From the NCBI GenBank assembly GCA_033105485.1, contig CP136956.1, positions 1,488,001-1,552,000 on the forward strand: DNA of 64,000 nt, read 5' to 3'. Each line of letters starts with the position of its first letter. Position 1 is the stretch's first letter. Made by a program: the position numbers and the translations under genes. The stretch comes from LVI-A0039 sp033105485. GTDB lineage: Bacteria > Bacillota_I > Bacilli_A > UBA3375. A model generated the notes under the pieces. That model saw nothing but the letters and a program-made list of their open reading frames with translations, did no database searches and had not been told where the DNA came from. Of this stretch, positions 9,567 to 17,760 are shown piece after piece.

Positions 9567-9578
9567 TGTGGAGGTGAT

Positions 9579-10829
9579 ATGAGTACACCAAAAGTAAATG
9601 TAATGCACCAATATACAGATAAAGATGTAGTAACACTTAAATATGGAAAGAAAGTATCATTTAGCGGTAAACTCGCTTATGATAATGACACTCTTTCAAA
9701 AAAGAAAAGTGCATTGGAAGTATTAAGTGGCTTACCAACTAAAGCTGACGCAAAGTTAAGTGGTAAAATTGCATACGATAATAATACACAAATAATTAAT
9801 AAACCAGAAAGTAGTGAGCTTACAGAATACCAAGAATATCTAAACTTGATTAAAACGCCAAGTGGTAAACGTTGCAACCATGATGGTTATTTTAGTAGTT
9901 GGATTGATATGAATGAGTTTTTTACAAGCGAAGGAATATTAGAATTTGGAAGTAATGAGACTAAAGACTTTTTAGATAAGTTTGATTCGGCCAACTTGTT
10001 AGGGTCAACAGTAATATCCTTTAGTGAAGAAATGGGTGAGGAACTAAAACAAAAGAAGTTAGGAGAAAAGGAAATGTTTGAAACGTTATCACCATTTATT
10101 GATAATTACTTTAGACAAAATAATTTAATTCCAACTAATATGCTATATAACTTTAGTTTTCACTCTGATCAAGACAATTTACATATACATCTAGACTTTG
10201 TTGAAAAAATAGAGATGAGTACAGATTTTCATATGGATGAGAAATCATTCTTTAATATAAAGAAGAACATCTTATTTAAGTATGATACGTCTACTCAAGA
10301 AATTCATAAAGAAATACTCAAGAAAGTTGAAGAAGTCCGTCAAGATACACGTGTGAATGTTAAAGATACACATTTTGATATTACAGATAAACAGTATAAA
10401 AAAGCGTTTAGTATAATTAAAGAAGAAGATATTCCAAGATATTATGGGGACATCGAATCAGTAGAGTTAAAAGCCGTTATTGGAAGTGTTGCTCAAAAGC
10501 ATAATGAACAGTTTAATACGTACAAAACTGCACTACACGTGTTTGAAAACTATCAAAAGGGACTTTATGGTAATAGCAAAAAAGCCGCTTACTTTGAGAA
10601 TAAAATGGAAGAGATGGATAGGTTTGCTAGAAATGAAATCTATCGTCAACTTAAAACTGAGTATTTTGAGCAGTTTAAACTACATTTTGAGCCAGTTAAG
10701 CCAAAGTACGAACAAATAGCTACAAAACCAAAGCAGTTGCATATAAAGGCAACAAGACATAAATCTAGACGTGAACGTGAATTTGAGAAAATAGAACGGG
10801 AAATTTATGAAGGTCTAGAATATTTATAA
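9579..10829 (+). CDS. Conjugative relaxase, MOB_L-like
   Basis: 416 residues. The motif FHSDQDNLHIHLDFVE (about residues 194-209) is the three-histidine metal site of HUH relaxases in the form seen in the MOB_L family first described from plasmid pLS20. N- and C-terminal lengths fit that family. It should nick oriT and become bound to the transferred strand. The start at 9579 is chosen because GTGGAGGTGAT sits directly upstream; the in-frame ATG at 9549 lies in the palindrome. The C-terminal ~100 residues are basic and helical. RadC-like and HU genes follow. The likely oriT of element 1 is in the structured region at 15.2-16.9 kb (inference). Confidence 0.75.
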   Translation: MSTPKVNVMHQYTDKDVVTLKYGKKVSFSGKLAYDNDTLSKKKSALEVLSGLPTKADAKLSGKIAYDNNTQIINKPESSELTEYQEYLNLIKTPSGKRCNHDGYFSSWIDMNEFFTSEGILEFGSNETKDFLDKFDSANLLGSTVISFSEEMGEELKQKKLGEKEMFETLSPFIDNYFRQNNLIPTNMLYNFSFHSDQDNLHIHLDFVEKIEMSTDFHMDEKSFFNIKKNILFKYDTSTQEIHKEILKKVEEVRQDTRVNVKDTHFDITDKQYKKAFSIIKEEDIPRYYGDIESVELKAVIGSVAQKHNEQFNTYKTALHVFENYQKGLYGNSKKAAYFENKMEEMDRFARNEIYRQLKTEYFEQFKLHFEPVKPKYEQIATKPKQLHIKATRHKSRREREFEKIEREIYEGLEYL

Positions 10830-10839
10830 GGAGACATAA

Positions 10840-10974
10840 ATGAGTGAAGAAGAAATCAGAGATTTAGCTAAAGAACTAAATATTAAGTTAGATGATGTTA
10901 GAGAGGTGATTTTAGCATATGAAAACCAATCTAATAAGCCAGAGGCTAATAGACGAAGTGAAAAAAGATGTTAA
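10840..10974 (+). CDS. Small acidic/helical protein overlapping radC-like gene
   Basis: 44-residue protein with a good ribosome binding site (AAGGAGACATAA) beginning ten bases after the relaxase stop. The first 28 residues form a charged amphipathic helix-rich stretch (MSEEEIRDLAKELNIKLDDV); the tail is basic. Its 3' third overlaps the start of the next gene in another frame by 56 bases. That overlap suggests translational coupling. No family recognised. Confidence 0.55.
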   Translation: MSEEEIRDLAKELNIKLDDVREVILAYENQSNKPEANRRSEKRC

Positions 10975-11446
10975 TCCTAGAATATCAACTAAGACGATTG
11001 AACAAGTGCTTCAAAAGTATATAGACTTGGAACAAAAGAAACATGATAGAGTAAATAGTCCAGAAGAAGTATATAGAAGATACAAACACTTAGCATATGA
11101 ATCAAATGAAGTTGTCATTATAGCCGCACTTAATCTTCGTATGGAAGTAACACATGATGAGATAATCTATCGAGGCCATAAAGATTCAGTTTCAATTGAT
11201 CCAGTTGATTTATTGAAAGTCCCAATATCAAATCATGAAAAGAACTTTATCATGGTACATAATCACCCAAGCGGATATTCAGAGTTATCTGATAATGATA
11301 TTAAAGTGGCAGCTGAAATACAAAAACTTGCTTGTAATATGAAAATGAATTTTGTAGATAGTATTTCAATAGCTAGAAATGGATATGAGTCAACACGTGC
11401 AACATATGGTACAATATGGAAGCATTCACAAGAAATAGAATATTAA
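10919..11446 (+). CDS. RadC-like JAB/MPN+ domain protein
   Basis: 175 residues. HNHPSGYSELSDND (from H114) gives the JAMM zinc signature HxHx7SxxD (H114, H116, S124, D127) of RadC-family proteins. The N-terminal helix-hairpin-helix part of chromosomal RadC is replaced by an unrelated helical region. Such RadC-like domains are common next to relaxase or antirestriction genes on plasmids and conjugative elements; their biochemical role is unsettled. The start lies inside the preceding small gene after GAGAGGTGATT. Confidence 0.85.
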   Translation: MKTNLISQRLIDEVKKDVNPRISTKTIEQVLQKYIDLEQKKHDRVNSPEEVYRRYKHLAYESNEVVIIAALNLRMEVTHDEIIYRGHKDSVSIDPVDLLKVPISNHEKNFIMVHNHPSGYSELSDNDIKVAAEIQKLACNMKMNFVDSISIARNGYESTRATYGTIWKHSQEIEY

Positions 11447-11463
11447 AAATAAAGGAGTCCAGT

Positions 11464-11736
11464 ATGACAAAAGCACAATTTATTGAAAAAATTTCAGAAA
11501 GTACTGAAATGAGTAAAAAAGATGTAACTGAAGTATTAAACGCAACATTACAAGAAATTATAGAAACAGTAAAATCAGGAGACAAAGTAAACTTCGTTGG
11601 ATTCGGAAGCTTTGAACCCAAAACAAACAAAGCAAGAACTGGAATTAACCCAGCAACTAAAGAAAAGATTCAGATTGCAGAAAGTAAATCAGCTAAATTT
11701 AAAGTATCAAAAACATTTAAAGAAGAACTGAACTAA
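11464..11736 (+). CDS. hup: HU-family DNA-binding protein
   Basis: 90 residues, the usual length for HU/IHF. It shows the conserved core VNFVGFGSFEPKTNKARTG, the RTGINPATKEKI arm region and a C-terminal helix ending in EELN. The ATG at 11464 follows AAAGGAGTCCAGT. It should bend DNA as a dimer, for example in relaxosome or recombination complexes of this element (inference). It is the last gene of the relaxase cluster and is followed by a promoter and small RNA region. Confidence 0.92.
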   Translation: MTKAQFIEKISESTEMSKKDVTEVLNATLQEIIETVKSGDKVNFVGFGSFEPKTNKARTGINPATKEKIQIAESKSAKFKVSKTFKEELN

Positions 11737-11741
11737 AACTT

Positions 11742-11770
11742 TTGAAAGAATATAAATGATGATGTATAAT
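11742..11770 (+). promoter_or_regulatory. Sigma-A type promoter for a small RNA
   Basis: TTGAAA (11742-11747) and TATAAT (11765-11770) are separated by exactly 17 bp. No gene with a convincing ribosome binding site begins before the terminator at 11857, so the transcript is predicted to be a short RNA. Confidence 0.7.
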
Positions 11771-11776
11771 ATATTT

Positions 11777-11883
11777 TGTGGTGAACTTCATGAGCCATGT
11801 AATATAGTTCTTAGAACATCTCTCTATGAACGTACCCAAAATTATGCAAATTTAAGAAGAACGTACTTAACTACGTTCTTTTT
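11777..11883 (+). ncRNA. Predicted ~107 nt small RNA ending in a strong terminator
   Basis: Runs from the expected start of the promoter at 11742 to an intrinsic terminator with a 9 bp stem (AAGAACGTA / TACGTTCTT, 11857-11880) and T-run. The body contains a small GTTC/GAAC hairpin and the repeated octamer GAACGTAC. Only an 8-codon reading frame is present. No known RNA family recognised. Confidence 0.5.
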
Positions 11884-12050
11884 GTTATAATCTAGGTATG
11901 CGAACAACTAGTTTGCAATAAAAATAAAAAAGCGATCCACGCTTTAAAGAATTATTCACAGTGAAGGTTAGCAGAGCCTTCACTTTAATTAAAATAATAT
12001 AATTAAATATAAAAATTAACTGAAGGGTCATAATGACCCTTCTTTTTTTT
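11884..12050 (+). promoter_or_regulatory. Structured leader with extended -10 promoter and palindrome
   Basis: An extended -10 (TGTTATAAT, 11883-11891) precedes four consecutive dyads: TGCGAAC/GTTTGCA (11899-11917), AAAGCG/CGCTTT (11929-11945), GTGAAGG/CCTTCAC (11961-11983) and the element 1 palindrome (12025-12039) with an eight-T run. The layout resembles an attenuated leader for the gene at 12065. Nothing else is visible in this gap. Confidence 0.55.
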
Positions 12051-12064
12051 ATGGAAGGACTAAA

Positions 12065-12472
12065 TTGAAAGCTATTAAAAAAATGAAAGAGCTAAATGTG
12101 AATCGACACCAAAAGTTTTTTTTGGTATATACGATATATATAGGCTTATATGATATACTATTTGTAAATAATGATTTGAAACTACTAACTTTGAGCATTG
12201 CAATATTGTCTATCATTTACATATATTACTACTGTCGGGAAAGTAATTATGGTATTTATTTATACTTTTTTATACTAACAAATATGTATGCAATTTCACG
12301 TGCAATTCACGATCATGCTAGTACTAATGCATTGGCGTTAATGTCACTCAACATAATACTGTTAATAATTCATTATATTATGGAAAGGCGATCGAATGAT
12401 ATTAAAGGAAATATTATATTTATTTCTATCTTAGCATTTCAAATTTATTTTCTACTAAAGATAATTTTTTAA
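12065..12472 (+). CDS. Polytopic membrane protein of unknown function
   Basis: 135 residues, with TTG as the best start because GGAAGGAC lies six bases upstream. Four hydrophobic helices are visible (about residues 20-40, 44-60, 65-85, 92-110) plus a C-terminal one. No conserved catalytic motif is apparent. It is followed after ten bases by another membrane protein gene with its own good ribosome binding site. Both are under the structured leader at 11884. I do not recognise the family. Confidence 0.6.
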   Translation: MKAIKKMKELNVNRHQKFFLVYTIYIGLYDILFVNNDLKLLTLSIAILSIIYIYYYCRESNYGIYLYFFILTNMYAISRAIHDHASTNALALMSLNIILLIIHYIMERRSNDIKGNIIFISILAFQIYFLLKIIF

Positions 12473-12482
12473 TAGGAGGAAA

Positions 12483-13097
12483 ATGGAAGCATTTGATTTA
12501 TGTACATCAGGTGGGGCACAAACGCTATATTTTGAGATTTATTTAGTCTTTTTAATGATACAAGTTATTGCTTTTGTAATATTAATAATTAACTGGGAGG
12601 AAAAGTTAAATAACATACCTCAGTTTGTACTAGGTCTGTATACAATAGTTGTGAGTATGCTTGTTTATGATATACTCTTTTACCAAATTGATATTATTAC
12701 AATTCTATCTTTTTTAATAATGGTATATCTAGGGGAGAAGAATGGTAGCAATTTTTTTCCAGAAACATTTAAAATTTCAAATTATACAACAGCTAATGTA
12801 TATAATCCAGAAATGTTTATCATATCTCTTGAAGTGGCGTTGATTGGGGGTATGCTAATCCATTCAATACTAGTATGGGGATATGACTATTTAGAGTTAA
12901 ATAACATTTGGGGACCAGTAACCAACTTAATATACAAACAGCCGTTGTTTGATACACTAATTGTGACTTTGACATTTTCAATATTAGGATTATGTATTTT
13001 AGAAACAAGGAATAAATTAAGTAAGCTAATTATGTTAGTAATAATACTATTGCTAACTCTAACAATAACGTATATAAAGTATGCTAATGTATGCTAA
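12483..13097 (+). CDS. Polytopic membrane protein of unknown function
   Basis: 204 residues with about six hydrophobic helices and an extracytoplasmic or loop stretch near residues 85-105. ATG follows AATAGGAGGAAA. The N-terminal CTSGGAQTLYFE segment is unusual. It is paired with the membrane protein at 12065 and terminated by a hairpin at 13101. No family recognised. The pair and the large coiled-coil protein at 13142 may work together (inference from adjacency only). Confidence 0.6.
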   Translation: MEAFDLCTSGGAQTLYFEIYLVFLMIQVIAFVILIINWEEKLNNIPQFVLGLYTIVVSMLVYDILFYQIDIITILSFLIMVYLGEKNGSNFFPETFKISNYTTANVYNPEMFIISLEVALIGGMLIHSILVWGYDYLELNNIWGPVTNLIYKQPLFDTLIVTLTFSILGLCILETRNKLSKLIMLVIILLLTLTITYIKYANVC

Positions 13098-13100
13098 TAA

Positions 13101-13126
13101 AAAAGAGGATTTTTATCCTCTTTTTC
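13101..13126 (+). terminator. Intrinsic terminator/attenuator hairpin
   Basis: AAAAGAGGAT / ATCCTCTTTT stem of ten base pairs with a TTTT loop, four bases after the stop at 13097 and just before the ribosome binding site of the gene at 13142. Confidence 0.75.
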
Positions 13127-13141
13127 TTATGGAAGGAAACT

Positions 13142-15193
13142 ATGATTAGAGCAATTAAAGATAATATGACTAAAAATAATTGGTCAATTGAAGTAGACGA
13201 AAAGCAGCTAAAAGAGATTGCGGAAAAAACTAATATTAGAGAAGGAGCGTTTTATAAAAAAAGCAATGGAATGTATGAAGCATTGATTACAGAAGGTAAT
13301 TTTAAAGGATTATTTGACAAAACATTTTTTGAAAAAATCGCGGATATTTTATCAGGTGACAAAAAAATTGATATGGAAGCCTATATTGATAATAAACTTA
13401 CATTCCATTATAATCAGAAACTTGTGGAATTAGATAATATGTATCAAGAACAAAAAGTAAAACTAGATACAAACGTTAGTCCACTATATATAGATTATGC
13501 AAATAAGAAACTGAAAGAAGATTTCAACTTGAGCAAGCAAGATATTAACTTATATTTTCAACAATCTGAAGATATTGTTTCGCTTATGGAACGTATAGAG
13601 AAAAACGAAAAAGCAAGTAAAACGATAAACCAAGATGTTGTAGTCAAATCGATAAGTGAACATCTAATTGCTAAATTTGGTAAAGATATTCAAGTTAAAG
13701 AGGAAGAGATAATCAAGAACATCTCAGATTTAGTGCAAATTGAAAGACTACATTTTAAAGAGAATGGATATTATTTAGATACTGTAGTCATTAATGATTT
13801 GCAAGAGAAACACAAAGTGCAAGGTAAATATGGTGAACTTATTAAAACATTAGATAATGCCAATATGCATGCTAGTCTTAAGAAAGAATACTTAAGTCAA
13901 ATATTTATGAATAATATTCCAGAGGGAGCAGCGCTATTTTTATTATTTACTAATGAGTATAATTCGATTAAGAGTATTAGAGAAGAAATTGACAAATACA
14001 AGGCAAACTCTTACTTTACTGATTTTGAATTAAAGTTAATAGATGAATTTACAAAAGTGTCAAATGATGAGACAACAGAACTTCACGCTAAACTACAAGG
14101 CATTTCAGATTATGATGAGCGCATTTCATGTATGAACTCAATAAGATTACAAAATGAAAATTGTGAGCTTACTGATGTAGAAAGAACGTTGCTTATGGAG
14201 AAGTATCAAATAACAAGTGAGGAAGTTGATAATATTCAAAACAACTTAATACTATCATCAGTTAAACCAACCATTAATTCCATTGAACATGTGATTGATC
14301 AACTACGTATTGTTAAGCCTCAGTACACTGAATTTGAAACTGATTTAATAAAGTTACTTACCAACGTTTCAGAAGAAGAAACATCAACTCTATTTGCTGA
14401 AGTAAATGGAACTAAAGATGTGAATGCAATTGTTGAATTGATAAAGAAGTATGATAAGACTACAAAAGAATCGATTATTAATAATGAGGTTAAAAGACTT
14501 TATATTGAGCAAAACAAGTATTCAGAAAAGGAGCTTGAATTAATTCAACAACAATTACAGTTTAAAGGTATTCCTGCAACAGTAGATAATATTGATATGA
14601 TTGCAAATGAATTGCATATCGAAGAGTCTAATATTATATCTCAAGTATCAAAGCTCTTAAACGAGAATCGAATGACGCTTGAAGACAAATCTGTAGATGA
14701 AAGAATAACAGAACTACTTAGTGAGAATAAACAAAAGACTGATGCTAAAGAAAAACTAGAATTAGAGTTGAAGGGATTAAAGCAGAAACAAGAATTACTA
14801 GAAGATATTAATGAGATTACTATAAAGAAAAATGAACTTGAGTCAGAACTAAGTAACTATAAAAATGAACTTGAGTCAAAAGAAAGAAATGTTTTAAAAG
14901 ATATTGCTAATAGGTTAAGTGTTAAATTTGATATTGAAACACCAGGTAACTTTGATGAATTAGTAAATGAAATTATTAACCAGAGTAAACCAAGTGAGCT
15001 AGGACCAATATATATTGCTAAGAAAAAGTTTGGATATAAAGAAGGTCAGATAATTGTAAGAAATCCTCAAAGATTATTACCAAGTGAGATTATTGAACAA
15101 TATGGATATATAAAAAATGAGATTATTGACAAGATGACTGAAGAGGAGAAATTTGAATTACTAATAAAAGTAAAATTACCTAATTCAATTTAA
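13142..15193 (+). CDS. Large helical/coiled-coil protein of unknown function
   Basis: 683 residues from the ATG at 13142 (GGAAGG six bases before). It is cytoplasmic in appearance, with no signal or membrane segment. It is Lys/Glu-rich and mostly helical, with a clear heptad-rich coiled coil around residues 535-600 (repeated KNELESEL-like units). The N-terminal IEVDEKQLKEIAEKTNIREGAF region could be a small helical DNA- or protein-binding domain. No Walker or nuclease motif is evident. It ends the unknown gene trio that begins at 12065. It lies next to the structured non-coding region, so a structural or DNA-organising role is possible but unproven. Confidence 0.65.
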   Translation: MIRAIKDNMTKNNWSIEVDEKQLKEIAEKTNIREGAFYKKSNGMYEALITEGNFKGLFDKTFFEKIADILSGDKKIDMEAYIDNKLTFHYNQKLVELDNMYQEQKVKLDTNVSPLYIDYANKKLKEDFNLSKQDINLYFQQSEDIVSLMERIEKNEKASKTINQDVVVKSISEHLIAKFGKDIQVKEEEIIKNISDLVQIERLHFKENGYYLDTVVINDLQEKHKVQGKYGELIKTLDNANMHASLKKEYLSQIFMNNIPEGAALFLLFTNEYNSIKSIREEIDKYKANSYFTDFELKLIDEFTKVSNDETTELHAKLQGISDYDERISCMNSIRLQNENCELTDVERTLLMEKYQITSEEVDNIQNNLILSSVKPTINSIEHVIDQLRIVKPQYTEFETDLIKLLTNVSEEETSTLFAEVNGTKDVNAIVELIKKYDKTTKESIINNEVKRLYIEQNKYSEKELELIQQQLQFKGIPATVDNIDMIANELHIEESNIISQVSKLLNENRMTLEDKSVDERITELLSENKQKTDAKEKLELELKGLKQKQELLEDINEITIKKNELESELSNYKNELESKERNVLKDIANRLSVKFDIETPGNFDELVNEIINQSKPSELGPIYIAKKKFGYKEGQIIVRNPQRLLPSEIIEQYGYIKNEIIDKMTEEEKFELLIKVKLPNSI

Positions 15194-15236
15194 TTTTATG
15201 ATACAATTAAATTGTAATATTGATGGAATATTAAAA

Positions 15237-15268
15237 AAAGGGAGCCCCTGCCAGGGCTCCCTTTCTTT
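15237..15268 (+). terminator. Strong GC-rich intrinsic terminator
   Basis: AAAGGGAGCCC / GGGCTCCCTTT (11 bp stem, 6 base loop) followed by CTTTAT. It ends the transcription unit of the gene at 13142. Confidence 0.85.
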
Positions 15269-15500
15269 ATGCTTTGGAGAGTAATATTGATGGAAAGTTA
15301 AAATTCTAAATTAGAAAGATTAACTTAAGAATATAGAAGACTATTATGACAACATTTTTTGTTGTCTCCAGTTTCTTAATTACACTCCTTACATATTAAC
15401 TTCAAATTTGCTAATACTCATACTACTCTCCTTGCCTTTTAATGTCATGCAGAACATGGGAATTATAACATTTATTTGCTTATAAGATAAAGAATTAAAG

Positions 15501-15773
15501 TGTGCATGCGAGGCACAAGTAAATTTAAAAAATGCATTAAAATACGACGATTGTGCATGCGAGGCACAAGTGTTTTGCTGATAAATAAAGGGAAAAATAA
15601 GGCTCTGTGCATGCGAGGCACAGATTTGTGCATGAGAGAAACAATAATTTTTTCACAAAAAAGTTTATCCTAATAATTGTGCATGGAGAGCACAAGTGGT
15701 TTTGTCGATAAATAAAGAGGAAAATAGTATTCTGTGCATGTGGTGCACAAAATATTGTGCATGCGGTGCACAA
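15501..15773. repeat. Seven interspersed dyads TTGTGC-ATGCGAG-GCACAA in two modules
   Basis: Copies start near 15501, 15551, 15605, 15626, 15677, 15733 and 15755. Sites 15551/15605/15626 and 15677/15733/15755 form two diverged copies of a roughly 100 bp module offset by about 126 bp. One arm change is compensated (T-A replaced by C-G in the copy at 15605), so the dyad itself is maintained. The copy at 15626 is degenerate. Confidence 0.75.
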
Positions 15774-15923
15774 ATTTTGTTAACTGTTGTGGTTAGAAAG
15801 TTATTAATAGCAATAAGCCAATACGTGTGTTAACGAATTGAGCCGAAAAACCTCGATAAAGTCTAATGTTTGCACAGCAAACATCTCCCATTTCACACGT
15901 TTCGTGTGCAACCTCTTATCCTG

Positions 15924-16680
15924 TTGTATTTTGACTGAACCCAGGTAAATAAAATTGAGGGGTCATAATGACCCTTCATCAGGATTAGGAATATGCTCTT
16001 GTATTTTGACTGAACCCAGGTAAATAAAATTGAGGGGTCATAATGACCCTTCATCAGGATTAGGAATATGCTCTTGTATTTTGACTGAACCCAGGTAAAT
16101 AAAATTGAGGGGTCATAATGACCCTTCATCAGGATTAGGAATATGCTCTTGTATTTTGACTGAACCCAGGTAAATAAAATTGAGGGGTCATAATGACCCT
16201 TCATCAGGATTAGGAATATGCTCTTGTATTTTGACTGAACCCAGGTAAATAAAATTGAGGGGTCATAATGACCCTTCATCAGGATTAGGAATATGCTCTT
16301 GTATTTTGACTGAACCCAGGTAAATAAAATTGAGGGGTCATAATGACCCTTCATCAGGATTAGGAATATGCTCTTGTATTTTGACTGAACCCAGGTAAAT
16401 AAAATTGAGGGGTCATAATGACCCTTCATCAGGATTAGGAATATGCTCTTGTATTTTGACTGAACCCAGGTAAATAAAATTGAGGGGTCATAATGACCCT
16501 TCATCAGGATTAGGAATATGCTCTTGTATTTTGACTGAACCCAGGTAAATAAAATTGAGGGGTCATAATGACCCTTCATCAGGATTAGGAATATGCTCTT
16601 GTATTTTGACTGAACCCAGGTAAATAAAATTGAGGGGTCATAATGACCCTTCATCAGGATTAGGAATATGCTCTTGTATT
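15924..16680. repeat. Ten identical tandem repeats of 75 bp, each carrying GGGTCATAATGACCC
   Basis: TTGACTGAACCCAGG recurs exactly every 75 bp from 15931 to 16606, and the palindrome from 15960 to 16635. No differences between units were seen. The first and last junctions share only TTGTATT with the flanks. Because 75 is a multiple of three, a 25-residue periodic frame stays open on the minus strand, but it has no start signal. Identity between units implies recent amplification or homogenisation. Confidence 0.95.
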
Positions 16681-16847
16681 TGACGTGCGGTGCGCAAAAA
16701 CTCGTCGGCAAAATATCTGCCCTCTTCGTGGTCAAATATTTTGCCCGCACTATTCGTGCGAACGAAACGCCGTTTCGATTTTTCAAATCAAAGATTTGTT
16801 TTTCGCCTAAAGGCGATTAAGGGCACTGATTTGTGGAATGTTTTATA

Positions 16848-16878
16848 TTGACAATCTACAAGTTTGTTTTGGTATAAT
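16848..16878 (+). promoter_or_regulatory. Promoter for Fic-like gene
   Basis: TTGACA (16848-16853) and extended -10 TGGTATAAT (TATAAT 16873-16878) with a 19 bp spacer, 37 bp before the ATG at 16916. Confidence 0.65.
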
Positions 16879-16915
16879 ATAGTTAAATTAAGAATTTAAT
16901 AATGAATGGAGAAAA

Positions 16916-17620
16916 ATGGAATATATAACAAATAATGCTGTAAAGTTATTTTCATCTAAGATAGTAGATACTGTTTATGATCAATCCCGTTTAGATGGCT
17001 TAACAACTACTTACATTTCTACAGAAAAACTTGTCAATTACAATGTCGCAAGTGAAGGGATGACTTTAACTGAAATACAAGTTCTTAAAAATTTAAAGTC
17101 AACGCAAAGTTTTTTAATACGCAATTTTAATGAATTGCCTATTACTAAAAATACAATTAATACTATTCACTCTATTGTTGCTCATGATTTAATGCAGGAT
17201 AGTGAAGTGGGAAGATTTAGAAAAGGTAATGTTCGAATGCGAAATTTATCTGAAGACCTTATTCTTTCTCCAGTGAGCGAAGTAATGTTTGAAGGTAAAT
17301 TGGACGAAATTTCAAATAGTAATTTATCTATCGAGGACAAATGTGTTAGATATGGTGCTCTTATCATAAGAGAACAACCTTTCGCTGATTGTAATAAGCG
17401 TACAGCAGTATCTTTTATGAATCTTTATTTACTTAAAAATAATGTGGGATATGTTAACTTAAGTGATAAAGTTATTAATGATGAATTTCAAATTGCTTTG
17501 GAAAAATTATTTTTAGATAATGATACTAAATTATTCACTAGTATAATTAAAAGTTCCATCCTCGAAACAGATGAGTATAAAATGCGTAAGGTAGCGCAGC
17601 GAACTAAACTTGAATTATAG
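16916..17620 (+). CDS. Fic/Doc-fold protein with altered active-site loop
   Basis: 234 residues. The loop QPFADCNKRTA (residues 154-164) aligns with the Fic/Doc signature HxFx(D/G)xNKRTA, but the catalytic His is Gln. The anion-binding Asn, Lys and Arg remain. QSRLDG near residues 23-28 resembles the inhibitory SxIEG element with Glu to Asp. FRKGNVRM (101-108) matches the substrate flap region of Fic proteins. The enzyme is probably not a standard AMP-transferase. It may be inactive, regulatory or use altered chemistry. It has its own promoter and is isolated from the transfer genes. Confidence 0.7.
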   Translation: MEYITNNAVKLFSSKIVDTVYDQSRLDGLTTTYISTEKLVNYNVASEGMTLTEIQVLKNLKSTQSFLIRNFNELPITKNTINTIHSIVAHDLMQDSEVGRFRKGNVRMRNLSEDLILSPVSEVMFEGKLDEISNSNLSIEDKCVRYGALIIREQPFADCNKRTAVSFMNLYLLKNNVGYVNLSDKVINDEFQIALEKLFLDNDTKLFTSIIKSSILETDEYKMRKVAQRTKLEL

Positions 17621-17760
17621 TTAGGCACTGGTTCAGGAGGATGAAAGATTTATTTTCAAAAAATACTTACTTTTATCCAACTTGAAAAAATGAGAATGTA
17701 TATGACAAGCTTCGTTTTATCATTTGTCAAACTGTAATTTAATAAGGGAAGGTATTAATT

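Larger units (their letters stand above)
15269..16847. other. 1.6 kb structured non-coding region, candidate origin (oriT/ori) or centromere of element 1
   Basis: No gene with a credible ribosome binding site. The region holds seven copies of a TTGTGC...GCACAA dyad (15501-15773), a perfect 8 bp hairpin ATGTTTGC/GCAAACAT (15866-15884), CACACG/CGTGTG (15894-15908), the 10 x 75 bp array (15924-16680), and further dyads in a more GC-rich stretch to 16815, such as CGCC/GGCG. Density of dyads and iterons is typical of plasmid or element origins and partition sites. Which function applies cannot be decided from sequence. Confidence 0.5.

Noticed and set aside
9549..9578. Earlier in-frame start for the relaxase
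   Set aside because: This ATG lies inside the palindrome without a ribosome binding site; 9579 has GTGGAGGTGAT directly before it.
15537..15773. 78-codon Cys-rich minus-strand frame
   Set aside because: Its Cys/His pattern is produced by the repeated TTGTGC/GCACAA dyads; no RBS.
15924..16680. CRISPR array
   Set aside because: Units are identical along their whole 75 bp, so there are no variable spacers, and no cas genes are present.
15893..16786. 297-codon minus-strand frame with ten perfect 25-residue repeats
   Set aside because: It exists only because the 75 bp repeat is a multiple of three. No ribosome binding site, no sensible composition, and the DNA palindrome explains the repeat.
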